A stretch of 47,734 bases of DNA from Peptostreptococcaceae bacterium. GTDB taxonomy: Bacteria > Bacillota > Clostridia > Peptostreptococcales > Filifactoraceae. Under the pieces are notes generated by a model. That model worked only from the letters and a program-made list of their open reading frames with translations, was not told the origin of the DNA and searched no databases. The DNA lies in the NCBI GenBank assembly GCA_030528605.1, contig JAUMYO010000008.1, positions 1 through 47,734 on the forward strand, written 5' to 3'. The position numbers were made by a program, and so were the translations under genes. Every line of letters starts with the position of its first letter. Within the stretch, counting starts at the first letter, position 1. This document shows positions 32,235 through 39,842 of the stretch, piece after piece.

Positions 32235-33791
32235 CTACAACAAAGGTGCAAACAACCGAAGTACAAAACGTCCGACAAACTTCTGACCGATGCTCAGCTT
32301 GCTCGCTTCCTCCGCTGTGATAAGATGCGAACGTTTCAGAGTCTCCGAAAAATCATGTTCCACTTCGCGGACCGCATCCCCGCCAAAAAGATAGACGCCA
32401 TTCTCAAAATGCAGATATAGACTTCGGTAATCCAGATTCACCGTTCCGACTGTCGCCTTCGCCCCGTCCGAAACAAAAACTTTTGAATGTACAAAGCCCG
32501 GCGTGTACTCATAGATCTTCACCCCCGAACGGATCAGATCTTCATAATAAGTTCTCGCCAACGCATACGCATACCATTTGTCCGGGATATGTGGCATGAT
32601 GATCTTCACATCCACACCACTTTTTGCCGCAAAAGCCAACGCACTCACCATTCCGTCATCAAGGATCAGATAAGGTGTCATGATATGCACATACTTCTTC
32701 GCATTCGCGATGATATCCAGATAGATATTCTCCCCGATACGCTCATTATCCAGCGGACTGTCCCCATACGGCATCACATAGCCGTCGCAGTCATCATTCC
32801 CGTGTGGCACTCTCAGATAACGTTCATAATCCTCCGGCACATTCTCATCCACATTCCACATCTGCAAAAACATCAGCGTAAAAGATTTCACCGCATCACC
32901 GCGGATCATGATGCCGTTGTCCTTCCAATGACCGAATCGCTTTCTCTTGTTGATATATTCATCCGCGATGTTGATCCCACCGGTAAAAGCCACACGACCG
33001 TCGATGACCAGGATCTTGCGATGATCCCGATTGTTGTAGCTTGTCGATAAGATCGGTTTGATCGGCGAAAACTGCTTGGCGTGGATCCCCAGCTTGTTCA
33101 ACTCATCCACATAGGAGTTCGGCATCTGAGCCAAAGACACCATCCCGTCATACATAAAACGGACCTCGACCCCTTCACGCACCTTATCCTCCAGGATCTT
33201 TTGGATCGTATCGAGCATGATGCCGCTCTCGATGATAAAATACTCCATAAAGATGAAATGCTTCGCCGTCTTCAGCTGCTTCACCATCTCCTCAAAAACT
33301 TCCTCCCCGATCGGATAATACTTCGCATTCGAATTCTTGTAGATCGGATAACCGCTCGTATTGTTCAGATATCTCGTCAGACGCGCCACATTCGGATCCT
33401 GCGCTTCCACCTCGCGCAAAGCCTCCTCATCCTGTACCAACATATGACGTGTATTCGCAAAGATACGACGCAAATTTTTTGCCATCAGCCGTGCACCGAT
33501 CCCCGTCTGCACATAGATATAAAACAAAGTCCCAAATACCGGGATCACCATGATCGGAATGACCCATGCCAACTTGAAATTCGGATTGGACGGCGAATTG
33601 ATGATGTATACGATCACCAGCGTACTGAGCAAAGTAAAGCCCCCGAATATGTAATTGATCGACTCGCTCATCCACGAAAACATCCCCATCAGGATCAAGA
33701 TCTGGATCCCGAACAGCATCAATATGATGATCGTCCGCCCAAAAATGATCTGAGAGATCTTCTCTTTACTCTTCTCCAAATTTTTACTCAT
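32235..33791 (-). CDS. cls: Cardiolipin synthase (PLD superfamily)
   Basis: A 518-residue membrane phospholipase-D-family enzyme that makes cardiolipin from two phosphatidylglycerols. Three N-terminal hydrophobic segments (about 18-38, 45-64, 75-96) precede two HKD motifs: H257-x-K259-x4-D264 in DHRKILVIDG, and the second HSKVFVSDG near 430. The 'GINIADEY' and 'GTVNLDYRSLYLHFE' stretches that follow each HKD are typical of Cls. Length matches the bacterial ClsA/YwnE size. The start follows GAGGAGG. The gene stands alone. Confidence 0.95.
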   Translation of the reverse strand: MSKNLEKSKEKISQIIFGRTIIILMLFGIQILILMGMFSWMSESINYIFGGFTLLSTLVIVYIINSPSNPNFKLAWVIPIMVIPVFGTLFYIYVQTGIGARLMAKNLRRIFANTRHMLVQDEEALREVEAQDPNVARLTRYLNNTSGYPIYKNSNAKYYPIGEEVFEEMVKQLKTAKHFIFMEYFIIESGIMLDTIQKILEDKVREGVEVRFMYDGMVSLAQMPNSYVDELNKLGIHAKQFSPIKPILSTSYNNRDHRKILVIDGRVAFTGGINIADEYINKRKRFGHWKDNGIMIRGDAVKSFTLMFLQMWNVDENVPEDYERYLRVPHGNDDCDGYVMPYGDSPLDNERIGENIYLDIIANAKKYVHIMTPYLILDDGMVSALAFAAKSGVDVKIIMPHIPDKWYAYALARTYYEDLIRSGVKIYEYTPGFVHSKVFVSDGAKATVGTVNLDYRSLYLHFENGVYLFGGDAVREVEHDFSETLKRSHLITAEEASKLSIGQKFVGRFVLRLFAPLL

Positions 33792-33922
33792 TCACGCCTC
33801 CTCATATCCGATCCAAAACCGTTCTACAAAAGAAAGAGCTCGCATCCCGGTTTGGATCCAATTCCCAATTTTTATATCTTATACCCTGAAAATGGTGTAC
33901 ATAGTCTCAAGTTTTTCATCTC

Positions 33923-34056
33923 ATACTATTATTCTTTAGAACCGGCACTTAACAACATTTTTATTTTTTATAGCTTATATGGAACGATGCCCCCGCCCGT
34001 TTCGCCATCTCATTAGAACGGAATGTTGATATGCTTATTTTATTGGATCATAGTAT
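33923..34056 (-). repeat. MITE-like element RE2, copy 4 (134 bp)
   Basis: Reverse complement of 25141-25274 at about 90% identity with exactly the same length; ends ATACTAT/ATAGTAT. It lies between cls and the AAA-TOPRIM locus. The remaining bases of this gap (33792-33922, 34057-34116) show nothing else. Confidence 0.85.
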
Positions 34057-34116
34057 CAGCTTCATTTTTAAGTATTTTTTGTAAAAAACAATAAGCGGCA
34101 GCTCCTCCATCTCAAG

Positions 34117-34146
34117 CACAAAAAACAGCCGACATAATGCCGACTG
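34117..34146 (-). terminator. Terminator of the AAA-TOPRIM locus
   Basis: Minus strand: CAGTCGGC, loop ATTAT, GTCGGCTG (8-base stem with two G-U pairs), then TTTTTTG. It lies 20 bases after the stop of the 83-residue gene and ends the operon. Confidence 0.8.
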
Positions 34147-34166
34147 CTCCTTCACTATATTTTGAA

Positions 34167-34418
34167 TCAGTTGATGCTGCATTCCGCCTTCTTATTATTA
34201 ACAATAAAGAAGCCTACCAGACTTTTATCGATCAAGTTCGTGTCATACAAATACCGGATCCCTCTCTCGATCTCCTCATCCGTAAACCGAGAGGTCGTTC
34301 CCTTTGACCGATCCCTAAACGAGTGAATGATATCCTCTTTTTGCAAAGACGGATTTTGGGCTAAAATATAAAGAATGGTCGTTATACATCCCAAGTCCTT
34401 GTCACTATAAAATGCCAA
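34167..34418 (-). CDS. Small protein of unknown function, last gene of the AAA-TOPRIM locus
   Basis: An 83-residue protein from a TTG start; no good ribosome site is visible, so the true start is uncertain. It looks like a small winged-helix-like fold (LGCITTILYILAQNP, KEDIIHSF, then SRFTDEEIERGIRYLYDTNLI) and ends FFIVNNKKAECSIN. Just before it, in another frame, a short peptide STELKSILGKLKQIGIL runs into a stop, so the 5' part of a longer protein may have been split off by a frameshift. It lies between the TOPRIM-like gene and the terminator, so it is probably part of the same locus. Function unknown. Confidence 0.45.
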   Translation of the reverse strand: MAFYSDKDLGCITTILYILAQNPSLQKEDIIHSFRDRSKGTTSRFTDEEIERGIRYLYDTNLIDKSLVGFFIVNNKKAECSIN

Positions 34419-34463
34419 TTTGTTTTAATTTGCCAAGTATTGATTTAAGTTCTGTGCTTATTG

Positions 34464-34988
34464 TTATTTAAGAATATCTGACAAGCACAATTCCCCTTTC
34501 GAAAATTTATGCTTACTTTTATAATCTTTTATTACAGCTTCCAGCTCTGCTACATCAGAAAAATATCCCTCCACAAAATCCTTCGATTTTACATTAGAGA
34601 TATTTAACTTTTGACTACAATATTCGCTTGGCTTGAGTTTACTTTTATATTTGCAATAGTCATGGTATTTCCCTTCTTTGATTATTACAAGAATTTCAAT
34701 CTCCGGAGCAGTAATGACATTGATCACATCTACTTTGTCTTGATATATTTTCCGTAACTTAAATTCTTCATTTTTAGAATCCAATATTCTGTAAACAATG
34801 ATTTCTGATTTAAAGCTTTTCCCTAAATACCTTTCCTCAAACGTTCTTGCATTCCTACTTCGCAGAAGTTCTCCGTCCAATAGCTCTTCTCTAGAAAATA
34901 TTAATCTCTTTGCATCCAACAATCTTTCTATTATTACTCTTTCTGCAGTTCCCTCCACAATACAGGCAATTATTTTAGAATTTACCAA
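34464..34988 (-). CDS. Small TOPRIM-like protein, partner of the AAA15 ATPase
   Basis: A 174-residue AT-rich gene from a TTG start, with GGAAG and AAAGGAAGGGG just before it. The start of the protein, IACIVEGTAERVIIERLLD (residues 6-24), has the hydrophobic strand plus E-G-x-x-E pattern that opens TOPRIM-like nucleases (RloB, OLD and AriB-type effectors). The middle 'APEIEILVIIKEGKYHDYCKYKSKLKPSEYC' (about 93-125) may supply the next acidic strand. It begins 6 bases after the ATPase stop. In AbiL, RloAB and PARIS defence systems an AAA15 ATPase is paired with such a TOPRIM effector. The assignment is by motif and context only. Confidence 0.6.
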   Translation of the reverse strand: MVNSKIIACIVEGTAERVIIERLLDAKRLIFSREELLDGELLRSRNARTFEERYLGKSFKSEIIVYRILDSKNEEFKLRKIYQDKVDVINVITAPEIEILVIIKEGKYHDYCKYKSKLKPSEYCSQKLNISNVKSKDFVEGYFSDVAELEAVIKDYKSKHKFSKGELCLSDILK

Positions 34989-34994
34989 AGCTTC

Positions 34995-36143
34995 CTACCC
35001 CTTCCTTTCTACCCGATCCATAATAGCTTTTTTTAAGTTTATATAGGATTCGTAAGAAGGAACGGTCCCTTCCAGGTAATCACTTTTAAATGCCTCGCTC
35101 TTCTTTATATCATTTCTCTTTAAAACTTTATACAATTTTTGAGCTGTGATCCCCCCTCTATTCCTTACAATATAAATATTATCATTTCGCTCAAATTCAT
35201 CTAACAGTTCCGAGTAATGAGTTGAAAAAATTAAAGTTGCTCCCTTTTTATTCACAGTTTCACTCATAAAGAACCTTACCAATGTCGCTACGATTTCTCG
35301 ATTAAAGTGATTCTCCAATTCGTCTACTATCAAATAGCCACCTTTTTCAAATGCCCACATCGCATTTAGAAAAATATTTATTCCTTTTATTGTCCCGGAG
35401 GATAAGTACCTTTCTATTTGAAAAGGATTACTAACGGAAATTTCTTCTCTGTCACAAAACTCCAACTTGATTTCGTTAGTATTTGGATCAACGCTGATCT
35501 TATTGATACTCGAGTCTAAAAATTGTATCAATTCTCTTGGGAAATTACCTGTTATTCGTAAAAAGTTAAGGTTAGTTAATTGAATAAGATTACGTACATT
35601 AAATCCATTCTTCTTGTTAATAGAAATAGCTATACTAACATCCTCTTTCAAAAATTCCGCTGATTCATCACGTACTATCTTATAGTCTGATTCAGCGAAA
35701 ATAAACATATCTTTTTTGGATCTTATTTGCGTAGCTTTCTTTCTATATAAGGTCTCTTCACCGATCACATAGCGTTCCTCCAAATCATTCTCTTTTGCCG
35801 GCAAGATTTGTGTATTAAGTTTGCAAATACCCTTATTATCATCGTAAAAAACAATTTCAAAATGTACATTTTCGGATTCCGTCAATATGTCTCTCGTCAC
35901 AATACTATTGATCGATTCACCATTCAACAAGTTTAGAGAAAAGGCGATCAACTTTAATAAAGATGTCTTTCCTGAAGCATTTATACCTACAATGGATATC
36001 ACGTTGTTGGTATAAATTTTGCCGAATGGATTAAAAAGCATCTCTGTATTGTCAGACATGACATTTTGTTCCGTAAAAAAATCAATCTCCACCTTCTCCT
36101 TAAAAAGCATCAGCCCTTCTACAGATAGTTTTAATAATCTCAT
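34995..36143 (-). CDS. AAA15-type ATPase, putative phage-defence sensor
   Basis: A 382-residue ATPase of the AAA_15/AAA_21 (SMC/RecF-like) group. N-terminal 'LLKLSVEGLMLFKEK' matches the usual opening; Walker A is GINASGKTS (53-61), a signature-like S-S-G-T (about 247-250), Walker B 'YLIVDELENHF' (about 275-285) and 'ATLIFSTHYSELLDEF' (H-loop, about 310-325). These proteins work as ATP-dependent sensors or scaffolds next to a nuclease effector. Coding GC is clearly lower than in neighbouring housekeeping genes, a sign of transfer. Ribosome site AGGAGGTGGATC; its own promoter is upstream. It is the first gene of the locus. Confidence 0.78.
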   Translation of the reverse strand: MRLLKLSVEGLMLFKEKVEIDFFTEQNVMSDNTEMLFNPFGKIYTNNVISIVGINASGKTSLLKLIAFSLNLLNGESINSIVTRDILTESENVHFEIVFYDDNKGICKLNTQILPAKENDLEERYVIGEETLYRKKATQIRSKKDMFIFAESDYKIVRDESAEFLKEDVSIAISINKKNGFNVRNLIQLTNLNFLRITGNFPRELIQFLDSSINKISVDPNTNEIKLEFCDREEISVSNPFQIERYLSSGTIKGINIFLNAMWAFEKGGYLIVDELENHFNREIVATLVRFFMSETVNKKGATLIFSTHYSELLDEFERNDNIYIVRNRGGITAQKLYKVLKRNDIKKSEAFKSDYLEGTVPSYESYINLKKAIMDRVERKG

Positions 36144-36178
36144 GATCCACCTCCTGCTTACATCTCGATCATACTACT

Positions 36179-36208
36179 ATAATAGCACAACCCAACCCTA
36201 GTTTTCAA
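36179..36208 (-). promoter_or_regulatory. Promoter of the AAA-TOPRIM locus
   Basis: Minus strand: TTGAAA (36203-36208), 18-base spacer, TATTAT (36179-36184), 36 bases before the ATPase start. Confidence 0.65.
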
Positions 36209-36519
36209 CATAAATTAACGCAATTCCTGTGTTTTTATGAAATTATTTCAGCTCATTCAAATAAATTTGTACATTTCTATACGAGATTTGTGTTGTTATA
36301 TGCGTTAATATTATTTAGAGCGAAATAAATATTTATATCATAAAAATCCGCTCGGATGATACTCCTTTTTCATCCTTTCCCAGATGATATTTATCGATCC
36401 ACACCGCTCCATCGGTACAATCCCAAACACTCCACTTCCCACACTCTCCACATTTTAGCAGTAGGTTGCGGATATTCATCTTGCTTCGCTTGGTTAGGTC
36501 TCGAACCCCCACAACAAAA

Positions 36520-36562
36520 AAGACCTTCGCCGTCAGCTTCCCGACAACGAAAGTCTTTAGTA
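36520..36562 (-). terminator. Intrinsic terminator downstream of glyA region
   Basis: Minus strand: AAAGACTTTCGTTGTCGG, short loop, GACGGCGAAGGTCTTTTTT, a long mostly paired stem followed by T6. It is some 300 bases after the glyA stop and probably ends its transcript. Confidence 0.75.
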
Positions 36563-36578
36563 GTAATTTTAGAGTGTA

Positions 36579-36622
36579 ATGTTCAATTTTTGAGCCGATC
36601 CGCTCGCAAAGAACATGAGCGT
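36579..36622 (-). repeat. Partial extra copy of 3'-end element RE4
   Basis: 44 bases are identical to 36819-36862 (offset exactly 240), ending AACATGAGCG, without an adjacent gene stop. It suggests a former gene end or a local duplication. Confidence 0.75.
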
Positions 36623-36788
36623 CCTGCTCCACTCCTATAATATTAGAATGCCCTAGGCATTCTTTCCGATAAACCTCGTAAGCGAATGTGTTTGGAGAGC
36701 GGTCTTGCGATAAAATTTCCAACATTTCGCGCGTAACGAACAAGCTCGTCAAAAAAATTCTGTTTGCGCTTGCAATAGCAAGCAAGTC

Positions 36789-36863
36789 AATTTTTTTAGC
36801 TTGGAGTCAGCGCTTGAAATGTTCAATTTTTGAGCCGATCCGCTCGCAAAGAACATGAGCGCT
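36789..36863 (-). repeat. 3'-end element RE4 at the glyA stop codon
   Basis: Directly after the glyA stop: AGCGCTCATG, GCGAGCGGATCGGCTC, AAAAATTGAACATTTCAAGCGC, TGACTCCAAGCTAAAAAAA. Same block order as the tex and nanE copies. Confidence 0.75.
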
Positions 36864-38093
36864 CTATTTATAGATCGGATATTTTGTAGTAAGCTCGGTT
36901 GCGATCTTCTTACCTGCTTCGATATCTTTCTTCGTAAGCACAAGATCGATCGCCTCTGCGATCTTCGCCATATCTTCTTCGACCATTCCGCGAGTCGTGA
37001 CCGCTGCCGTACCGATACGGATACCGCTTGTCTTAAAGAAGTTTTGCGGATCGAACGGGATCGAGTTCTTGTTTACCGTGATGAACGCTTCGTCAAGAAG
37101 AGTCTCCGCTTCTTTACCCGTCATCTCCTTGCCGATCAGGTTGACAAGGATCAGATGGTTATCCGTTCCGCCGGACACAAGATCAAACCCGCGCTTCACA
37201 AGCTCTTCCGCCAAACGCTTACAATTCTTCACGACTTGCTCCTGATACTTCTTGAACTCCGGAGACAATGCTTCCTTAAAGCTCACAGCCTTCGCCGCGA
37301 TGATATGCGCCAGCGGTCCGCCCTGAATACCCGGGAAGATCGCCTTATCGATCTGAGCTGCATACTCCGCCTTGCAAAGGATCGCTCCACCTCTCGGTCC
37401 ACGAAGCGTCTTGTGCGTAGTAGTCGTTACGAAATCCGCCACCTCACAAGGGTTGTTATGAAGACCTGCCGCAACAAGACCCGCGATATGCGCCATATCG
37501 ACCATAAAATATGCGCCCACTTCTTTTGCGATCGCACCGATCTTTTTGAAATCGATCTCTCTTGGATAAGCCGAAGCTCCTGCAACGATCATTTTCGGCT
37601 TCTCCGCCAAAGCGATCTCACGAAGCTTGTCATAATTGATCTGCTCCGTATCCTTCTCCACGCCATAAGCGATGAAGTTGAAATATTTACCGGAGATATT
37701 TACCGGCGAACCATGTGTCAAGTGACCGCCCTGCGAAAGATCCATGCCCAGTACCTTGTCGCCATGCTCCAGCATCGCAAAGTACACGCCCATATTCGCC
37801 TGAGATCCCGAATGAGGCTGAACATTCGCATGCTCCGCACCAAAGATCTTCTTCAATCGATCGATCGCGATATTCTCCATCTCATCCACATGCTCGCACC
37901 CGCCATAATATCTCTTCGCCGGGTAGCCTTCTGCATATTTATTCGTGAAATAGCTGCCCATCGCCTCCATCACCGCTTCCGAAACGATATTCTCCGATGC
38001 GATAAGCTCGATATTTCGTTGCTGACGGTTTAGCTCCTTTTCCAGTGTTGCATAAATTTCCGGATCATTTTTTATCAGATTGTCAAAATTCAT
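36864..38093 (-). CDS. glyA: Serine hydroxymethyltransferase
   Basis: A 409-residue PLP enzyme that exchanges serine and glycine with a one-carbon unit on tetrahydrofolate. The PLP lysine is K228 in [15 protein letters not shown]; '[12 protein letters not shown]' (27-38), '[19 protein letters not shown]' (53-71) and '[13 protein letters not shown]' (92-104) are all signature stretches of GlyA. Length is standard. Start follows TAGGAGGTAAC. It stands alone with its own promoter (38122-38151) and carries an RE4 element on its 3' end. It supplies one-carbon units also for purine synthesis. Confidence 0.97.
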   Translation of the reverse strand: MNFDNLIKNDPEIYATLEKELNRQQRNIELIASENIVSEAVMEAMGSYFTNKYAEGYPAKRYYGGCEHVDEMENIAIDRLKKIFGAEHANVQPHSGSQANMGVYFAMLEHGDKVLGMDLSQGGHLTHGSPVNISGKYFNFIAYGVEKDTEQINYDKLREIALAEKPKMIVAGASAYPREIDFKKIGAIAKEVGAYFMVDMAHIAGLVAAGLHNNPCEVADFVTTTTHKTLRGPRGGAILCKAEYAAQIDKAIFPGIQGGPLAHIIAAKAVSFKEALSPEFKKYQEQVVKNCKRLAEELVKRGFDLVSGGTDNHLILVNLIGKEMTGKEAETLLDEAFITVNKNSIPFDPQNFFKTSGIRIGTAAVTTRGMVEEDMAKIAEAIDLVLTKKDIEAGKKIATELTTKYPIYK

Positions 38094-38121
38094 AGTTACC
38101 TCCTAAGGTTTATTTGTTACC

Positions 38122-38151
38122 ATTATACCCTTATACAATAATGATTAGCAA
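38122..38151 (-). promoter_or_regulatory. Promoter of glyA
   Basis: Minus strand: TTGCTA (38146-38151), 18-base spacer, perfect TATAAT (38122-38127), about 30 bases before the start. Confidence 0.7.
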
Positions 38152-38934
38152 GCAAAAATACAAAGTTCGCAAAAATAATTCCTACGAAGTTAGTCGAATA
38201 TTGACACAGCAATGCGATCATAGAAAAAATTTTTTAGATTGATTCTCCGTACCAAAGATAACAAAAAAATCTTCGCTCAAAAAATCCCCCTAGATCTTGA
38301 AAATATCTGATACTAAAACCTTTTTTATCTCATAGGTATTGATCTGATTTCTATGAGCGATATTCCGAAACATTTGTTAAGAATAATTTTGCTGATCGTA
38401 TCAAAAGGCGAGAAAATTTTTCTATGCTGTCTATCAGGTTTTAGTATAAGCAAAAAATCTTTGTCACTCATCATAATATCCCTACAAATATAATTCCCTG
38501 CCATCGAAAAAGCATCCTGATGAGAAGTATTACCTGTATTTCCATATAACAAAAGAGCTCTTGTCCTACATAGTAGTTCCAAAAGCTCTTATTTTTTAGT
38601 TGGATATTTTACCGATAGACGTGCAGGAGATCATTTGTTCACACTGCTTTGGCTGTGAGCGATGTCGTATTTGTATGACTGATTACTTTCCATCCAAAGA
38701 GCAAGTTTTTAGTATCAATCGCTTGCCATCGAAAGAATGATTTTTAGTATATCACTTGTTCTTGATCCGCATTACGAAGTCGTGTTTTTATACAGCCACT
38801 TTCGATAATATATTGATGCAAAGTTGTATTGGTACGACTGTTCGCTTGCACTTGTTAGTCAATTAAGATCGTCCTTCTGCGACCGGTCGGATCTTGACGA
38901 TCATCGAATAGTCTTCCGCTTCTTCTGTGCGATC
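38152..38934. other. Long intergenic region with decayed sequence
   Basis: Almost 800 bases with no supported gene. It holds RE3 copy 4 (38338-38452) and an inverted repeat around 38552-38590 (AAGAGCT ... AGCTCTT, minus strand followed by TTTTG) that could end the stalk-protein transcript. A minus-strand frame at 38325-38582 starts at TTG without a ribosome site and runs into the repeat; part of it (38455-38582) might be a gene scrap. The A/T-rich part 38635-38770 contains the phrase TTTTTAGTAT twice. Confidence 0.5.
38338..38452 (-). repeat. Dispersed element RE3, copy 4
   Basis: Minus strand: ACTAAAACCTGATAGACAGCATAG, AAAAATTTTC, TTTTGATACGATCAGC, AACAAATGTTTCGGAATATC, GCTCATAGAAATCAGATC. 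It is the closest match to copy 1 (7226-7340). Confidence 0.7.
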
Positions 38935-39693
38935 TTATTTTGTGTTGTCGAAGTAGATGGTTACAGTATCGTCTTTTTCGCCATTATCTCGAAGGTAAAA
39001 TACGACAGATCCTTTGACTTTAATATCACTTAATTTGTCAAAAACTATTCCACCATATCTGACTTCTCCACCGACATTCACCGATGAATTAAGAACTGCA
39101 TCGGTATGTTGGCTGCTAGCTGTGTACTCCTTTCCATCTACATATACTTTTGTTTTGAATGGATCGACAACAAAAAATCGGTCTTTAGATTTATTCTTAA
39201 ATTCGACATAGAACTTAGCTCCGTTGCCTTCATTATATATCGAAAGTAATTTTATGTTAAGATCATTTGTACTGTCTTGTGCAGTAGGTAATGTCTTATA
39301 ATTCATCGTATTATTGATCGCTGTCAGCTTGGTGTTCAATTCTTTGTTCTCTTTTTTGAGTTTCTCTACCTCAGCTTCAAGTTCTTTGATCTTTTTGCTG
39401 TCTTCCGGCTGAGACATCGTGGTAGTCGGTTTTGTTCCGATGGTGATCGTGCCTTGTTTGTAATCCACATCCGCTCCGAGTGTCTCCGAGATAAATCGCA
39501 GTGGCACATAGGTCGTACCGTTCTTACTCATCACGAGGTAGTTCTGAGGAAGTTCGACCGCCTTTTCATTGATGACGAATTTGTAGTTGACCTTGGACAC
39601 CCCGCTGACTGCATTGTTGGACGCGATACCCATACCGGTAGCGATCGTAAGGGATGCAAAAGCGACTGCCATAATTTTGGAATATCTTTTCAT
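38935..39693 (-). CDS. Exported stalk-domain protein (copper-amine-oxidase N-terminal-like)
   Basis: A 252-residue exported protein. A signal peptide (1-25, ending near GIASNNA) is followed by a copper amine oxidase N-terminal-like 'stalk' domain (about 34-90; 'VELPQNYLVMSKNGTTYVPLRFISETLGADVDYKQGTITIG'), a strong coiled coil (about 98-130; EDSKKIKELEAEVEKLKKENKELNTKL) and a C-terminal beta domain (about 145-250) of the kind seen in DUF5067/DUF4352 lipoprotein-like modules. It lacks an obvious cell-wall anchor. The start follows AGGAGGAAAC; promoter at 39730-39758. Stalk domains are common in Clostridia surface proteins and are not enzymes. Confidence 0.85.
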   Translation of the reverse strand: MKRYSKIMAVAFASLTIATGMGIASNNAVSGVSKVNYKFVINEKAVELPQNYLVMSKNGTTYVPLRFISETLGADVDYKQGTITIGTKPTTTMSQPEDSKKIKELEAEVEKLKKENKELNTKLTAINNTMNYKTLPTAQDSTNDLNIKLLSIYNEGNGAKFYVEFKNKSKDRFFVVDPFKTKVYVDGKEYTASSQHTDAVLNSSVNVGGEVRYGGIVFDKLSDIKVKGSVVFYLRDNGEKDDTVTIYFDNTK

Positions 39694-39729
39694 TTGTTTC
39701 CTCCTTTAGAATTCAAATACTATATCCTC

Positions 39730-39758
39730 ATTATAGAGTATTCGCCATCTTTTGTATA
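39730..39758 (-). promoter_or_regulatory. Promoter of the 252-residue stalk protein gene
   Basis: Minus strand: TATACA (39753-39758), 17-base spacer, perfect TATAAT (39730-39735), about 37 bases before the start. Confidence 0.65.
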
Positions 39759-39789
39759 GCATCGGCGAGGATTTGTTATCCAATCGTAA

Positions 39790-39822
39790 CAAAAAAGAGA
39801 AGCCTTTCGACTTCTCTCTTAT
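39790..39822 (-). terminator. Terminator of the 735-residue surface protein gene
   Basis: Minus strand: AAGAGAGAAG, loop, CTTCTCTT then TTTTTT, about 20 bases after the stop. A standard strong terminator, fitting a highly expressed gene. Confidence 0.85.
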
Positions 39823-39842
39823 TGTTATTTTTTACAGCCTAA

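Larger units (their letters stand above)
36209..36863. other. Intergenic region between AAA locus and glyA
   Basis: No convincing gene. A 150-codon open frame on the minus strand (36333-36785) runs through a terminator hairpin and both repeat copies, and is rejected. The region contains a terminator (36520-36562), two copies of the RE4 core exactly 240 bases apart, and a scrap resembling RE1 (GCAGTAGGTTGCGGATAT near 36460). Confidence 0.6.

Noticed and set aside
36333-36785. 150-codon open frame on the minus strand between the AAA locus and glyA
   Set aside because: It runs through a strong terminator hairpin and the RE4 copies, has no ribosome site and no family-like pattern; only a CGEC stretch recalls a zinc ribbon.
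38325-38582. 85-codon minus-strand frame with MAGNYICRDIMMSDKDF
   Set aside because: TTG start without a ribosome site and the last third lies in the RE3 repeat; possibly a scrap of an older gene, not a present-day coding sequence.
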